From the NCBI GenBank assembly GCA_020161245.1, contig JAIUOK010000047.1, positions 1-33,037 of the forward strand: a DNA stretch of 33,037 bases, read 5' to 3'. A model generated the notes under the pieces. That model did not search any database, was not told the DNA's origin, and worked only from the letters and a program-made list of their open reading frames with translations. Below, in pieces: positions 14,622-24,200 of the stretch. Each line of letters opens with the position of its first letter. The stretch's first letter is position 1. Origin of the DNA: Actinomycetota bacterium (GTDB taxonomy: Bacteria > Actinomycetota > Actinomycetes > S36-B12 > CAIYMF01). A program made the position numbers and the translations under genes.

Positions 14622-16001
14622 GTGACCGTTCAGGGCATCTCCGAGGGGGACGGGGGCATGCGCTGGGACGTCCTCGCCCCGGATGCGCTGCGAGAGGCAG
14701 CGGCCGCGCATGCGATCGAGCCCGGAGTGGGTCGCACGGTGCAGATCCTCGACGGCCGCATCGTCGGGGCCGACGAGCAGGCGCTGCGGCTGCTGCACAT
14801 GACCTGGGACGAGCTGACCGGCGTGACCTCCACGGACGGCCGCTGGCAGGCGTGCGCATCCGACGGCACCGAGGTCCCCGGCGACCAGCATCCGGCCATG
14901 GTGTCGTTGCGTACCCGCGAACCGGTGCATGGCGTAGTGATGGGCGTTGCGGCACCCACCGAGGACGGGCTCGGCACGTTCGTCTGGCTGGAGATCGACG
15001 CCGACCCGCTGACAGCTCGCGACGGCGCTCTGCTCGGAGTCATGGCCAGGTTCCGCGACGTCGGCGAGACGCCCGTCGGGCGGCGCGCGACGCAGTCGGT
15101 GATCCGGTCCTACCGCCGCGCTGCCCACGAGGCGGCCGCGCAGGGCGAGCGCTTCCGCGTGATGGTCGAGGCGTCGAGCGACGTGATCCTCGAGGCTGGC
15201 GGCGAGGGCGTGATCGCGTGGGCGTCGCCGTCGATCCGTGATGTGCTCGGGTTCGCGCCCGACGACGTCGTCGGGCACCCCGTCGTCGACCTCGTCCACC
15301 AGCTCGACCGGGCATCGGCGCAGGAGCGGGTGGACGCCGTGATCACCGGCGTCGAGGCCTCCGGCCGCGACGAGCTGCGGATGCGGACGGTCGACGGCGC
15401 CCCGCTCTGGATGAGTGCGGCCTGGCGCATGCTCACCGGCACGACGGGGGAGTCGTACGGCGTCCTCGTGTCGCTGCGCGACGTCCACGCCGACGTCGAG
15501 CGGCGCGAGGCCCTGGCGCACATGGCCCATCACGACGGTCTCACCGGCCTGCTCAACCGCGACAGCGCGTACGCCTGGTTGCGCGCCGAGCTCCAGGCGG
15601 CGCACGAGCAGGGGCGCCACGTCGGCGTCCTCTACCTCGATGTCGACCGCTTCAAGGAGGTCAACGACACCCACGGCCACGGAGTCGGCGACAAGGTGCT
15701 CGCCTCGGTCGGCGACTGCCTCACGGCTGCTGTGCGCGAGGAGGACATGGTCGCCCGGGCCGGCGGCGACGAGTTCATCGTGGCGCTGCGGGCCGTGCCC
15801 GACTCCGGCGCTGTGGAGCGCCGTGCGCAGGCGGTGCTCGACAACGTGCGCGCGCTGTCGCTGGTCGAGGCCAGCGACGTGCGGGTGAGCATCGGCCTCG
15901 CGCTCGACGACGGCTCGAGCGACGTCGACGCCCTCGTCGAGCGCGCCGACTCGGCCCTCTACCGTGCCAAGCGCGCCGGCCGCGACCGCTTCAGCTGGTA
16001 G
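14622..16001 (+). CDS. PAS-GGDEF diguanylate cyclase
   Basis: A 459-residue enzyme expected to make cyclic di-GMP from two GTP in the cytoplasm. An N-terminal PAS-like region (about 25-150; ILDGRIVGADEQALRLL) is followed by a linker helix, a second PAS (about 175-290; EASSDVILEAGGEGVIAWASPS) with PAC-like LRMRTVDGAPLWMSA, and the GGDEF domain. The active loop GGDEF is at 381-385, and the inhibitory site RxxD (Arg372-Asp375) precedes it by five residues, so product feedback is likely. No EAL or HD-GYP domain and no membrane segments are seen, so the sensor input is cytosolic. GTG 14622 is chosen from the -10 spacing; ATG 14658, preceded by GAGGGGGA, is the alternative. It is a tandem paralogue of the upstream broken gene. 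Confidence 0.93.
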   Translation: MTVQGISEGDGGMRWDVLAPDALREAAAAHAIEPGVGRTVQILDGRIVGADEQALRLLHMTWDELTGVTSTDGRWQACASDGTEVPGDQHPAMVSLRTREPVHGVVMGVAAPTEDGLGTFVWLEIDADPLTARDGALLGVMARFRDVGETPVGRRATQSVIRSYRRAAHEAAAQGERFRVMVEASSDVILEAGGEGVIAWASPSIRDVLGFAPDDVVGHPVVDLVHQLDRASAQERVDAVITGVEASGRDELRMRTVDGAPLWMSAAWRMLTGTTGESYGVLVSLRDVHADVERREALAHMAHHDGLTGLLNRDSAYAWLRAELQAAHEQGRHVGVLYLDVDRFKEVNDTHGHGVGDKVLASVGDCLTAAVREEDMVARAGGDEFIVALRAVPDSGAVERRAQAVLDNVRALSLVEASDVRVSIGLALDDGSSDVDALVERADSALYRAKRAGRDRFSW

Positions 16002-16006
16002 CAGTT

Positions 16007-16060
16007 CCGCTCTGGATGGGTGAGCGACGGCTAGAGCGGTCGCTCACCCCTCCAGAGCGG
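16007..16060. terminator. Bidirectional terminator hairpin, 22-bp stem
   Basis: Arms 16007-16028 and 16039-16060 pair over 22 positions with a single T/C mismatch and a 10-nt loop. The outer part is CCGCTCTGGA/TCCAGAGCGG and the inner part GGTGAGCGAC/GTCGCTCACC. It lies between the convergent stops of the diguanylate cyclase (16001) and the dehydrogenase (16066), so it can serve both strands. Confidence 0.75.
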
Positions 16061-16065
16061 GTGGG

Positions 16066-17100
16066 TCAGGACTTCTTCTCGTTGTGGCCGCCGAACTGCT
16101 TGCGCATGGCGGAGAGGACCTTGTCGCCGTAGGTGGCGTTGCCGCGGCTGGAGAACCGCTGGAACAGCGCCGCCGACAGCACGGGGGCGGGCACACCCTC
16201 CTCGACGGCGGCGATGGCGGTCCAGCGGCCCTCGCCGGAGTCCGACACCCGGCCGGAGAACTCCTCGAGCTCGGGCGACTCGTGCAGCGCCGTCGCGGTG
16301 AGGTCGAGCAGCCACGACGCGACGACCGAGCCGCGGCGCCACACCTCCGCCACGGCCGGGATGTCGAGGTCGTACTGGTAGTACTCCGGGTGGTCGAGCG
16401 GGGCGGTCTCGGCGTCCTGCTCGCGCGAGCGGGTGCCCTCGTCGGCGTTGGCCAGGATGTTCAGGCCCTCGGCGTAGGCCGCCATGAGGCCGTACTCGAT
16501 GCCGTTGTGGACCATCTTGACGAAGTGGCCGGCCCCGGGCGGCCCGCAGTGCAGCCAGCCCTCCTCCTCCGGGCGGATGTCGCCCTCGCGGCCGGGCGTG
16601 CGAGGAGCAGTGCCGACGCCGGGGGCGATCGTGCGCCACACGGGGGCGAGGCGGTCCACCGCGACGTCGTCGCCGCCGATCATGAGGCAGAAGCCGCGCT
16701 CGAGGCCGAAGACGCCGCCCGAGGTGCCGCAGTCGACGTAGTGGATCCCCTTGTCGCGCAGGGAGTTCGACCGACGGATGTCATCGCGGTAGTAGGAGTT
16801 GCCGCCGTCGATGATGGTGTCGCCCTCGGAGAGGTGCTCCGCCACCGCCGCCACGGTCGACTCGGTGATCTCGCCGGCGGGGACCATGATCCACACGGCG
16901 CGCGGGCCGGTGAGCTTGGCAGCCATGTCGGCGTAGGAGTCCGCGCCGGTCGCACCCTCCGCCACCAGTGTCGCGACGGCGTCGGGGTTGACGTCGAACA
17001 CGACGCAGGAGTGCCCGTCGCGCATCAGCCGGCGCACGAGGTTGGCCCCCATGCGGCCGAGCCCGACCATGCCGATCTGCAGGGGTGTGTCCGTGGCCAT
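16066..17100 (-). CDS. gnd: 6-phosphogluconate dehydrogenase, decarboxylating (short form)
   Basis: A 344-residue enzyme that converts 6-phosphogluconate to ribulose 5-phosphate and CO2 with NAD(P)H production in the pentose phosphate pathway. The Rossmann motif GLGRMG is at 13-18 after IGMV, followed by FDVNPD at the cofactor ribose-binding strand. Substrate motifs [11 protein letters not shown] and [20 protein letters not shown] are clear, as is the catalytic region [19 protein letters not shown]. The length matches the short GndA/YqeC-type group rather than the ~470-residue form, which is often NAD-preferring. The ATG at 17098-17100 is favoured because GAAGGG lies 7 nt upstream; an ATG two codons earlier is too close to that site. 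It is divergent from pgi. Confidence 0.95.
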   Translation of the reverse strand: MATDTPLQIGMVGLGRMGANLVRRLMRDGHSCVVFDVNPDAVATLVAEGATGADSYADMAAKLTGPRAVWIMVPAGEITESTVAAVAEHLSEGDTIIDGGNSYYRDDIRRSNSLRDKGIHYVDCGTSGGVFGLERGFCLMIGGDDVAVDRLAPVWRTIAPGVGTAPRTPGREGDIRPEEEGWLHCGPPGAGHFVKMVHNGIEYGLMAAYAEGLNILANADEGTRSREQDAETAPLDHPEYYQYDLDIPAVAEVWRRGSVVASWLLDLTATALHESPELEEFSGRVSDSGEGRWTAIAAVEEGVPAPVLSAALFQRFSSRGNATYGDKVLSAMRKQFGGHNEKKS

Positions 17101-17145
17101 GCTCATGCCCTTCGTCGTGCGCGCTCGTAGCCCCGCGGTGGTCGC

Positions 17146-17151
17146 TAGGGT
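17146..17151 (+). promoter_or_regulatory. Putative -10 box of pgi
   Basis: TAGGGT in the 112-nt gnd/pgi divergent region, about 60 nt before the pgi start. A leader with a real ribosome site (GAGGAG, 17202-17207) is expected, unlike most genes in the window. Confidence 0.4.
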
Positions 17152-17212
17152 CGTGACCGAGACTAGGCGACCGTGCCAGCCCGGCGCGGGAAGTCGTGAT
17201 CGAGGAGACGAC

Positions 17213-18865
17213 GTGACCGAGGACTGGCGAGCCGACCGTGGACCCGCGACCTCCGCAGCGGCCTGGCAGGCGCTGGCCGAGCACCACGCGCAGGTGGGCG
17301 CGCTGACCATCCGTGAGCTGTTCGCCGCCGAGCCCGGCCGGGCCACCCGCCTCGCCTACGACACCGCCGGGATCCACGCGGACCTGTCCAAGCACCGTGC
17401 CACCGACGAGACGCTGCGCCTGCTCGTCGAGCTGGCCGAGGAGCGCGGCCTGCCCGAGCGGATCGACGCCATGTTCTCGGGCGCGCGCATCAACACCACC
17501 GAGAACCGCTGTGTGCTCCACGGCGCCCTGCGCTACCCGCGCGGCGAGTCGCTCGTGGTCGACGGCGTCGACGTCGTCGTCGAGGTGCAGGACGTCCTCG
17601 ACCGGATGAGCGCCTTCGCCGACCGCGTCCGCTCCGACGAGTGGCTGGGCAGCACCGGCAAGCCCATCCGCGCCGTGGTCAACATCGGCATCGGCGGCTC
17701 CGATCTCGGACCCGTGATGGCCTACAAGGCGCTGCGCCACCAGTCGCGCCGCGACATCGAGTTCCGCTTCGTGTCCAACGTCGACGGCACCGACGTCGTG
17801 GAGGCCACGCGCGACCTCGACCCGGCCGAGACCCTGTTCATCGTCTCGAGCAAGACCTTCACCACCCAGGAGACGATGACCAACGCGTTCACTGCGCGCG
17901 GCTGGCTGCTGTCTGGCCTGGGCCCGGACGCCGACGTCTCCAAGCACTTCGTCGCGGTGTCGACCAACGCCGGCGAGGTGGAGAGGTTCGGCATCGACAC
18001 GGCCAACATGTTCGGCTTCTGGGAGTGGGTCGGCGGGCGCTACTCGATGGACTCCGCCATCGGCCTCTCGCTCATGCTCGCCATCGGGCCGGACGCGTTC
18101 CGCGACATGCTCGCGGGCTTCCACGCCGTCGACGAGCACCTGCGCCACAGCGACCTCGACCGCAACCTGCCGGTGCTCATGGGCCTGCTCGGCGTCTGGT
18201 ACCGCGACTTCTTCGGGGCCCAGACCCACGTCGTGCTTCCCTACGAGCAGTACCTCGAGCGGTTCCCTGCCTACCTGCAGCAGCTCACGATGGAGAGCAA
18301 CGGCAAGTCCGTCACCCTCGACGGCGGCCCCGTCGGTGTCGACACCGGCGCCATCTGGTGGGGGGAGCCGGGCACCAACGGCCAGCACAGCTTCTACCAG
18401 CTGCTGCACCAGGGCACGACGCTCGTGCCGGCGGACTTCCTGCTGTTCGCCCAGCCGGTCAACGGGGTGGGGGACCACCACGACAAGCTGATCTCGAACT
18501 GCCTCGCGCAGGCCCACGTGCTGGCCTTCGGCCGCACCGCCGAGGAGGTCGCGGCGGACGGCGTCGCCGACTGGCTGGTGCCCCACAAGGTGATGCCGGG
18601 CAACCGGCCGTCGACGACCCTCATGCTCGACCGGCTGACGCCCTACGCACTGGGCTCGCTCGTCGCGCTCTACGAGCACGTCGTCCTGACGCAGGGCGTC
18701 GTGTGGGGCGTGAACTCCTTCGACCAGTGGGGAGTGGAGCTCGGCAAGGTGATGGCCGGCCAGCTCCTGCCGGCGCTCACGGCCGCCGACGTGCCGGACC
18801 TCGGCCACTTCGACCCGAGCACCGCGGCGCTCGCCCTCCGCTACCGCAGCCTGCGCGGACGCTGA
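17213..18865 (+). CDS. pgi: Glucose-6-phosphate isomerase
   Basis: A 550-residue enzyme interconverting glucose 6-phosphate and fructose 6-phosphate at the glycolysis/pentose phosphate branch. Family signatures are present: [30 protein letters not shown] for phosphate binding, [13 protein letters not shown] (PGI signature 1 region), and [14 protein letters not shown] (signature 2). The length is the standard bacterial large form. GTG 17213 follows GAGGAG by 5 nt. The pairing with a divergent gnd places both enzymes that compete for hexose phosphate under one intergenic region. A LanC-like gene begins 4 nt after the stop. Confidence 0.97.
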   Translation: MTEDWRADRGPATSAAAWQALAEHHAQVGALTIRELFAAEPGRATRLAYDTAGIHADLSKHRATDETLRLLVELAEERGLPERIDAMFSGARINTTENRCVLHGALRYPRGESLVVDGVDVVVEVQDVLDRMSAFADRVRSDEWLGSTGKPIRAVVNIGIGGSDLGPVMAYKALRHQSRRDIEFRFVSNVDGTDVVEATRDLDPAETLFIVSSKTFTTQETMTNAFTARGWLLSGLGPDADVSKHFVAVSTNAGEVERFGIDTANMFGFWEWVGGRYSMDSAIGLSLMLAIGPDAFRDMLAGFHAVDEHLRHSDLDRNLPVLMGLLGVWYRDFFGAQTHVVLPYEQYLERFPAYLQQLTMESNGKSVTLDGGPVGVDTGAIWWGEPGTNGQHSFYQLLHQGTTLVPADFLLFAQPVNGVGDHHDKLISNCLAQAHVLAFGRTAEEVAADGVADWLVPHKVMPGNRPSTTLMLDRLTPYALGSLVALYEHVVLTQGVVWGVNSFDQWGVELGKVMAGQLLPALTAADVPDLGHFDPSTAALALRYRSLRGR

Positions 18866-18868
18866 CGG

Positions 18869-20164
18869 GTGCCCGGCGCCCAGGAGCACCGCGCCGTCGG
18901 CGAGGCGGCCCTGCGATGGACGCTGGCGCAGGTGCGCCGGGACGAGCTGGGGCCCTGGGTGCCCGAGCACGTGCCTCCTGACGCCGACGGGCCGGCGCCC
19001 GACCGCGACTGCCTGTACGTCGGGGCGGCCGGCCTGGCCCTGCTCGTGGCAGAGGCGGCGCAGGCGCGGCCTCTCGACGCGGACGAGGCCGAGCTGGCAG
19101 CGGCTCTCCGGCAGCGCCTCGAGGTGTCGTCGCTCGAGTCGTCCGAGCCGTCCCTGTTCGACGGCCTGGCCGGGTTCGCGGGCGCGCTGCGGGCGCTCGG
19201 CTCGCCCGACCGCACCGCGGTCGCCCGCCTCGCCGCCGCTGCGCGGGCCGACGGCTGGCGCACGACCCTCGCGGGAGGGGGCGAGGTCTTCCACGACGTC
19301 GGGCTCGGTACCGCGGGCATCGTCATGGCCGCGCTCGGCGCGGGGGGCGAGCACAGCAGTGCAGTCGTCGAGGCCGGCTGCCTCGCGCTCATGGCCGCGG
19401 CGGAGGAGGCGGAGGGCGGCCTGCGCTGGCGGATGACGCCCGGACACGACGTCGACATGCCCAACTTCTCGCACGGCACGGCGGGCACCGCCGCCGCGCT
19501 CGCGCTCGGCGGCGCGGCGCAGGGACGGCCGGAGTGGGTGGCCGCCGCGGTCGCCGGCGCCGAGCACCTGCTGGCCCTCGCCGACAGGTCCGACGGCGGC
19601 TTCCGGCTGCCGATGCGGATCCCCTACAAGGAGGGCTACGAGCAGTTCACCTACTCGTGGTGCCACGGGCCCACGGGGACGTCGTACCTGTTCGCCGCGC
19701 TGCAGCGTGCGGATGCACCGGTCGGCGGCACGGATGGCGGCGTCTGGCGGTCGCGCTGCATCGCCTCGGTGCTCGCGTCCGGCGTCCCCGAGCGCCGTCA
19801 TCCGGGCTTCTGGGACAACGACGGGCTCTGCTGCGGCACCGCCGGTGTCGGGATGATGCTGCTCGACGCCGCCCAGTCCGCCGATGGCACCGACGAGGCG
19901 CGGCGCCTGCTCGGTGCCGCCGCTGTGATGGGCGACGCCCTCCTGGCCCGGGCCGTCGTCGACGCCGAGGGTGCTCGCTGGCGGTTCGTCGAGCACCGCG
20001 CCGAGGAGCCGCTGCTCCGCCCGAGCCCGTCCTGGATGCAGGGATCAGCCGGCATCGCGGCGTTCCTGCTGCGGCTAGCACGCGTGGAGGCCCAGGGGCC
20101 GGGCGCCGTCGTGGTCCGACGGCCGGATGCCTGGTGGGCCGTCCCCGAGCGGCTGCTGGCCTGA
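18869..20164 (+). CDS. LanC-like (lanthionine synthetase C family) protein
   Basis: A 431-residue alpha/alpha-barrel protein of the LanC/LanCL family. Repeated Gly-rich helix turns are seen (LYVGAAGLAL, LFDGLAGFAGAL, VGLGTAGIVMAAL, SHGTAGTAAAL, WCHGPTGTSYL, LCCGTAGVGMML, MQGSAGIAAFLL), the seven-repeat layout of the family. His202 (NFSHGTAG) matches the catalytic His. The metal site would be Cys265 (SWCHG) with Cys321-Cys322 (LCCG), where most members have Cys-His. In lanthipeptide systems such proteins add cysteine thiols to dehydroamino acids; LanCL proteins handle glutathione adducts. No precursor peptide or dehydratase is nearby, and the gene is in an operon with pgi (4-nt gap), so a housekeeping or detoxifying role is also plausible. 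The GTG start is the first after the pgi stop. Confidence 0.88.
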   Translation: MPGAQEHRAVGEAALRWTLAQVRRDELGPWVPEHVPPDADGPAPDRDCLYVGAAGLALLVAEAAQARPLDADEAELAAALRQRLEVSSLESSEPSLFDGLAGFAGALRALGSPDRTAVARLAAAARADGWRTTLAGGGEVFHDVGLGTAGIVMAALGAGGEHSSAVVEAGCLALMAAAEEAEGGLRWRMTPGHDVDMPNFSHGTAGTAAALALGGAAQGRPEWVAAAVAGAEHLLALADRSDGGFRLPMRIPYKEGYEQFTYSWCHGPTGTSYLFAALQRADAPVGGTDGGVWRSRCIASVLASGVPERRHPGFWDNDGLCCGTAGVGMMLLDAAQSADGTDEARRLLGAAAVMGDALLARAVVDAEGARWRFVEHRAEEPLLRPSPSWMQGSAGIAAFLLRLARVEAQGPGAVVVRRPDAWWAVPERLLA

Positions 20165-20176
20165 GCCGGCCCGGCT

Positions 20177-21040
20177 CTACTTCGGGGGCTCGACGTTGCG
20201 GCGGCGCAGGTAGCGCTCGAACTCGCGGGCGATCGCGTCGCCGGAGGCCTCGGGCAGCTCGGCGGTGTCGACCGCCTCCTCGAGCTGGCGGACGTAGGCC
20301 TGGATCTCGTCGTCCTCGGCGGCGAGCTCGTCGACGCCGAGCTGCCAGGCCCGGGCCTCCTCGTGGAGGTCGCCGAGGGGCACGGGGACGTCGAGCAGGT
20401 CCTCGATGCGGCCGAGCAGCGCGAGCGTCGCCTTCGGGCACGGCGGCTGCGCGACGTAGTGCGGCACGGCGGCCCACAGCGACACCGCGGGGATGCCGGC
20501 CTTCGTGCAGGCGTCCTGCAGCACGCCGACGATGCCGGTCGGGCCCTCGTACGTCGACGGCTCGTAGCCCATGCGGGCGGCGATGTCCGGGTCGGACGAC
20601 GTCCCCGACACCGGGACCGGCCTGGTGTGCGGGGTGTCGGCGAGCAGTGCGCCGAGGGTCACCACCATCTCGACGCCGAGGTCGCGCGCGGCGCCGAGCA
20701 GCTCCTGGGTGAACGAGCGCCAGCGCATCGACGGCTCGATGCCGTGCACCAGCACGACGTCACGGGTGGCCAGCGGGATCCGCGCCACCGAGATGCGGGT
20801 GGTGGGCCAGACCACCGTGCGCGCGCCGTCCTCGAGGACGATCTCGGGCCGGTTGACCTGGAAGTCGTAGTAGTCCTCGGGGTCGATCTCGGCGATCTGC
20901 GTCGCGGACCAGACGTCCTCGAGATGGAGCACCGCTCCGGAGGCCGCGTCGCCGGCGTCGTTCCAGCCCTCGAACGCGCACAGCATGACCGGATCGACGA
21001 GGTCGGGCAGCGCGTCGGGGAGGCCCTCGAACTCGATCAA
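20177..21040 (-). CDS. PAC2 family protein (proteasome assembly chaperone-like)
   Basis: A 287-residue protein of the PAC2/DUF75 family, which shares a fold with the eukaryotic proteasome assembly chaperone 2; in actinobacteria its role is not settled. Recognisable parts are VMLCAFEGWNDAGDAAS, the acidic DPEDYYDFQVNRP, VVLVHGIEPSMRW, TLGALLADTPHTRPVPVSG and GIPAVSLWAAVPHYVAQPPCP, ending in a helical, Glu-rich region. The TTG at 21038-21040 is chosen because homologues start with (M)IEFEGLP and GAGGGG lies just upstream; a longer frame with no homologous look extends to 21151. It is divergent from metH, as in mycobacteria (Rv2125/Rv2124c, from memory), and shares the window with the proteasome ATPase. 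Confidence 0.92.
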   Translation of the reverse strand: MIEFEGLPDALPDLVDPVMLCAFEGWNDAGDAASGAVLHLEDVWSATQIAEIDPEDYYDFQVNRPEIVLEDGARTVVWPTTRISVARIPLATRDVVLVHGIEPSMRWRSFTQELLGAARDLGVEMVVTLGALLADTPHTRPVPVSGTSSDPDIAARMGYEPSTYEGPTGIVGVLQDACTKAGIPAVSLWAAVPHYVAQPPCPKATLALLGRIEDLLDVPVPLGDLHEEARAWQLGVDELAAEDDEIQAYVRQLEEAVDTAELPEASGDAIAREFERYLRRRNVEPPK

Positions 21041-21189
21041 CCCGTCACCCCTCGCTGCTCGATCGACCTGTCGGCCGAGCCGGTCCGGCACCCCGGCTGG
21101 CCGGGATCCGGCCAACCTACGCCCGTCCGGGCCCGTTCTCGCGGGCACCACGCTAACAACGCCCGCACGGCGTGGCCTTCCCGCGCCGA

Positions 21190-21195
21190 TAGGCT
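21190..21195 (+). promoter_or_regulatory. -10 box of metH
   Basis: TAGGCT, 9 nt before the ATG at 21205. This leaves no room for a 5' riboswitch on the transcript, and I see no B12-box or SAM-I elements in the 165-nt PAC2/metH gap. Confidence 0.5.
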
Positions 21196-21204
21196 GGCCT
21201 CACC

Positions 21205-24200
21205 ATGACTGGCCGCAGCCTCCACGATCCCGCCCGCGCGTCCGCCCTCCGGGACGCCCTCGCCACCCGTGTCGTCGTGGCGGACGGCGCGATGGGCACG
21301 ATGCTGCAGGCGCAGGACCCCACCCTGGACGACTTCGAAGGGCTCGAGGGCTGCAACGAGGTCCTCAACGTCACGCGCCCGGACATCGTCCGCTCGGTCC
21401 ACGACGCGTACTTCGCAGTCGGCGTCGACGCCGTCGAGACCAACACCTTCGGCGCCAACTTGGCCAACCTGGGCGAGTACGGCATCTCCGACCGGATCGA
21501 GGAGCTCGCACGCGCCGGCACCGAGATCGCCCGCGAGGTCGCCGACGGCTACGCCACCCCGGACCGCCCCCGGTGGGTGCTGGGCTCGGTCGGTCCCGGC
21601 ACCAAGCTGCCCTCGTTCGGCCACGCGCCGTACGCGGACCTCCGCGACGCCTACCAGGCGCAGGCCCGGGGCCTCATCCTCGGCGGCGCCGACGCGATCC
21701 TGGTGGAGACAGCCCAGGACCTCCTGCAGGCGAAGTCGGCGATCGTGGGCGCGCGGCGCGCGCTGCGGGCCGAGGGCGCCGACCTCCCCGTGATCGTCTC
21801 GGTGACGGTCGAGACCACCGGCACGATGCTCGTGGGCTCCGAGATCGGGGCGGCGCTGACCGCCCTCGAGCCGCTCGGCGTCGACATGATCGGCCTCAAC
21901 TGCGCCACCGGCCCGGCCGAGATGAGCGAGCACCTGCGCCATCTCGCCCGCCACGCGCAGATCGGCCTGACGTGCATGCCCAACGCCGGCCTGCCCGAGC
22001 TGCGCGGCGAGGGCGCCTACTACCCGCTCTCGCCCGAGGAGCTGGCCGAGGCGCACGACCTGTTCACCCGCCAGTACGGCCTGGGACTGGTCGGCGGTTG
22101 CTGCGGCACCACGCCCGAGCACCTGCGCCAGGTGGTCGAGCGGGTCGGGGGCCGCGAGGTCGCCGCCCGCCGTCCCCGCCGGGAGCCCGGCGCCTCGTCG
22201 ATCTACATGCACGTGCCGTTCCGCCAGGACACCGCGTACCTGTCGATCGGCGAGCGCACGAACGCCAACGGCTCCAAGGCGTTCCGCGAGGCCATGCTCG
22301 AGGAGCGCTGGGACGACTGCGTCCGGATCGCCAAGGACCAGATCAAGGACGGCGCGCACCTTCTCGACGTCTGCGTCGACTACGTGGGCCGCGACGGCGT
22401 CGCCGACATCCGCGAGATCGTGGGGCGCTTCGCTACGGCGTCGACCATCCCGCTCGTCATCGACTCCACCGAGCCGCCGGTCGTCGAGGCCGCGCTCGAG
22501 CTCGTCGGCGGCCGCGCGGTGGTCAACTCGGTGAACTACGAGGACGGCGACGGGCCCGGATCGCGCATCCAGCAGATGATGCCGATCGTCAAGGAGCATG
22601 GCGCCGCGGTCGTGGCCCTGACCATCGACGAGGAGGGCCAGGCCCGCACCGCCGAGTGGAAGGTACGTGTCGCGGACCGCCTCGTCCGCGACCTCGTCGG
22701 CACGTGGGGGATGTCGGTCACTGACATCCTCGTCGACTGCCTGACCTTCCCGATCGCCACCGGCCAGGAGGAGACCAGGCGCGACGGCATCGAGACGATC
22801 GAGGCCATCCGCCAGCTCAAGCGCATCCACCCGGACGTGCAGACCACGCTCGGCGTCTCCAACGTGTCGTTCGGCCTCAACCCGGCCGCCCGCGTGGTGC
22901 TCAACTCGGTGTTCCTCCATGAGTGCGTGGAGGCCGGCCTCGACTCCGCGATCGTGCACGCGTCGAAGATCGTGCCGATGGCGCGCATCCCCGACGAGCA
23001 GCGCGAGGCGGCGCTCGACCTCGTCTACGACCGCCGCCGCTACGACGCCGACGGCAACGTCGTCCACGACCCTCTGGCGCGCTTCCTCGCACTGTTCGAG
23101 GGCGTCGACGCTCAGGAGCTGGCCAAGGCCCGCGCCGACGAGCTGCTGACGCTGCCGCTGTCCGAGCGCCTCCAGCGGCGCATCGTGGACGGCGAGCGCA
23201 ACGGGCTCGAGGCCGATCTCGACGAGGCGCTGCAGACCCGCCCGGCGCTCGAGATCGTCAACGACACCCTGCTCGAGGGCATGAAGACCGTCGGCGAGCT
23301 GTTCGGGCGCGGCGAGATGCAGCTGCCGTTCGTGCTGCAGAGCGCCGAGGTCATGAAGACCGCGGTCGCCCACCTCGAGCCCCACATGGAGCGCACCGGC
23401 GACGAGGGCAAGGGCACCATCGTGCTCGCGACCGTCAAGGGCGACGTGCACGACATCGGCAAGAACCTCGTCGACATCATCCTGAGCAACAACGGCTACA
23501 CGGTGGTCAACCTCGGCATCAAGGTGCCCGTCTCGGAGATCATCGAGAAGGCCGAGCAGCACGGGGCCGACGCGATCGGCATGAGCGGCCTGCTCGTCAA
23601 GAGCACGCTGGTGATGAAGGAGAACCTCGAGGAGATCAACCTCCGCGGGGCGGCCCCGAAGTACCCCGTGCTGCTGGGCGGTGCCGCCCTCACCCGCGCC
23701 TTCGTCGAGCAGGACCTCGCCGAGATCTACCAGGGCTCGGTGCGCTACGCCCGCGACGCCTTCGAAGGCCTCCGGCTCATGGACGCGGTGATGGCGGTCA
23801 AGCGCGGCGAGCCGGGAGCCGAGCTGCCCGCACCCCGTGGCCGCCGCGTCACATCCACCACGGTGCGCCCGACCGAGACCGCGCCGGAGGAGATGCCGGC
23901 GAGGTCCGACGTCGCCACTGACAACACCGTGCCGACCCCGCCGTTCTGGGGCCCGCGCGTCGTCAAGGGTGTGCAGCTCGCCGAGTACGTCTCCTACCTC
24001 GACGAGCGCGCGACGTTCCTCGGCCAATGGGGACTCAAGCCGGGCCGCGGCGAGGGCGGGGCCTCCTACGACGAGCTCGTCGAGACCGAGGGCCGGCCGC
24101 GGCTGCGCATGTGGCTCGACCGCCTGCACACCGACCAGCTGCTCGAGGCCGCCGTGGTGTACGGCTACTTCCCGTGCTGGTCGGAGGGCGACGACCTCGT

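Noticed and set aside
16781..19996. Long minus-strand open frame (over 1000 codons) opposite pgi and the LanC-like gene
   Set aside because: High GC leaves few stop codons. The translation is Arg/His/Val-rich without family motifs, while the plus strand encodes clear Pgi and LanC-like proteins.
20163..20177. GAGCCGG-C-CCGGCTC palindrome between the LanC-like and PAC2 genes as a terminator
   Set aside because: The central loop is a single base, so a usable RNA hairpin would be short. It may contribute to termination but is too weak to list as a feature.
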